Source: Hybos culiciformis
Taxonomy: Eukaryota; Arthropoda; Insecta; Diptera; Hybotidae
Length of the DNA stretch: 64,000 bases
Reading direction: 5' to 3'
Assembly (NCBI GenBank): GCA_964007475.1
Contig: OZ023274.1
Span: 102,409,372 to 102,473,371 of the forward strand
The position numbers were made by a program, and so were the translations under genes. The notes below the pieces were generated by a model. That model saw only the letters and a list, made by a program, of their open reading frames with translations, was not told where the DNA came from and made no database searches. Positions 62,784 to 64,000 of the stretch are shown here, in pieces; within the stretch, counting starts at the first letter, position 1, and each line of letters opens with the position of its first letter.

Positions 62784-64000
62784 CTCCGTTTTCTCATTTT
62801 GAGTGGAAAACATCAAAATAAAACCAAAAAAATTATTAAAATTCGAATTTTTATGAAAATTATGAAAATGGAATATAATACACCAACGTATCAATATAAA
62901 ATTAGATATAAAATATAATATTGATCCGTTAATGAAATTCAATAAGATTTTTCATGGATAAATTTCCCAAAAAAAAAAAAAAATTTAAAGTAAACAATAT
63001 AGCGAACGAGAGGAACCTACTATGCATGATTTAGGGGTTTTGTCATGAATAATTCGCTACATTTTCCTTTTTTTTATTGAATGAAAATTCAATGTGAGGT
63101 ATATACATAAAAAAAAATTATTTTTTATTTTATGAAAATGAATTTTCTTTTAATAAAATATAACATATATCCGATATTTGCTTTTGTTTTTAAGGAAAAT
63201 ATTATATATTATATATATTTATATAATATAGACAAAATATGTGTATGTTCAAGCATGCTTTAATATTAATATGGTTTGAATAGGGATATAGGGATTTGTT
63301 ATGTATATCGTGTTTTTTAAATATTTTTATGTTTACTTTTTACTGAGGTTTTTTGTTTGGCAAAAAAAAAATTAAGTAAGGAAAAATATTAAAAAAAAAA
63401 AAAAAGAATTATTAATTTAATAAACGTGTTACGTGTGTTATTCTTTTTATCAATTCATTTTCCTTTTTATTTAATTTTTTTTATATATAAAAGCTTATTG
63501 GATTTTATATGATCATTTTTATCGAAATGAATATTACATTAATTTTTGATTGAATTAAAGTAAAACAAAACAAAACATAAAAAAAAAAACACAAAATAAT
63601 AACAATATCTTGTAATTGCTATAACAGCTCAATTTTGTATAATCAGAGGAAAATAAGAACAATTTATTACACCTGTACACAAGCATAGTCAAAAACAATT
63701 TATAATTCATGTTTCATATATAAACAAATATTTTCATTTTTATAGGTATCATGATGACAATTAAAATTTATTAAATTTTGTTCTTCTTTGAAGGCAAAAA
63801 TTATCTTAGATATTCATTAAAAGAAAAATCCTGTTCTGTTTGTTATATATGTTTGTATTCGAGCCTAGCTCATTCTTTCTGATTTTGATAAATTGTAAGA
63901 TTTTTATTGTAAAATCATTTTCAGATGATAGGGCATATGTAACTATATATATTCACTTCAATGAACTAAATTAGTACTAGTCGGCAAATTAAACCAAGTT
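62784..64000. other. A+T-rich stretch, presumed intron
   Basis: No exon recognised. If the phospholipase B1-like gene continues to the left neighbour of its first visible exon, this is intron, and the exon with the GDS serine motif must lie further right. Confidence 0.5.

Overview
The window looks like nuclear DNA of an insect, very A+T-rich by eye, with long homopolymer and microsatellite runs, GT-AG introns, scattered transposons and few genes. The support is an errantivirus-type (Ty3/gypsy) retroelement with an envelope gene, LINE fragments, several non-autonomous DNA transposons, and the spliced 3' part of an animal-type phospholipase B1 gene. I cannot name the species. No bacterial features or CRISPR are present.

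Left edge (1-2990): the 3' end of an endogenous errantivirus. It has an open pol ORF carrying an integrase with complete zinc-binding and DD35E residues, an overlapping env ORF with a furin-like site and a C-terminal membrane anchor, and a probable 388-bp 3' LTR bounded by AGTTAC/GTAACT. The 5' part lies outside the window.

Middle (about 3000-50350): almost gene-free. It holds a LINE 3' end on + (4451-4788), a terminal-inverted-repeat (TIR) element (5837-6316), a near-perfect 322-bp palindrome (6921-7242), a MITE with a TTA duplication (14231-14652), a 41-bp minisatellite (23799-24092), a transposase relic (24689-24754), an array of four hairpin units (28064-28652), a foldback element built from 19 copies of ATAACCGCG with a G-rich core (33002-33625), a hAT-type MITE with a perfect 8-bp duplication (45403-45795) and a LINE 3' end on - (47447-47708). 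A few small, less A+T-rich islands with readable codons remain unexplained.

Right part (50354-64000): two genes on the minus strand. The first coding exon of a DUF4485-like protein lies at 50354-50624; its later exons were not found. Upstream of it is the 3' end of a phospholipase B1-like (GDSL/SGNH) gene: five exons between 57243 and 61975 with consistent phases, carrying the GGND block and the catalytic D-x-x-H block. The exon with the nucleophilic serine must lie beyond position 64000. Transposons also sit here: a MITE containing a tRNA-like sequence (56296-57035), a possible Tc1/mariner end inside a phospholipase intron (58761) and a CTCGAG-rich element with a 10-bp duplication (62399-62773).

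The genes do not form an obvious pathway. The interest lies in the variety of inverted-repeat elements. I found no convincing new multi-gene system.
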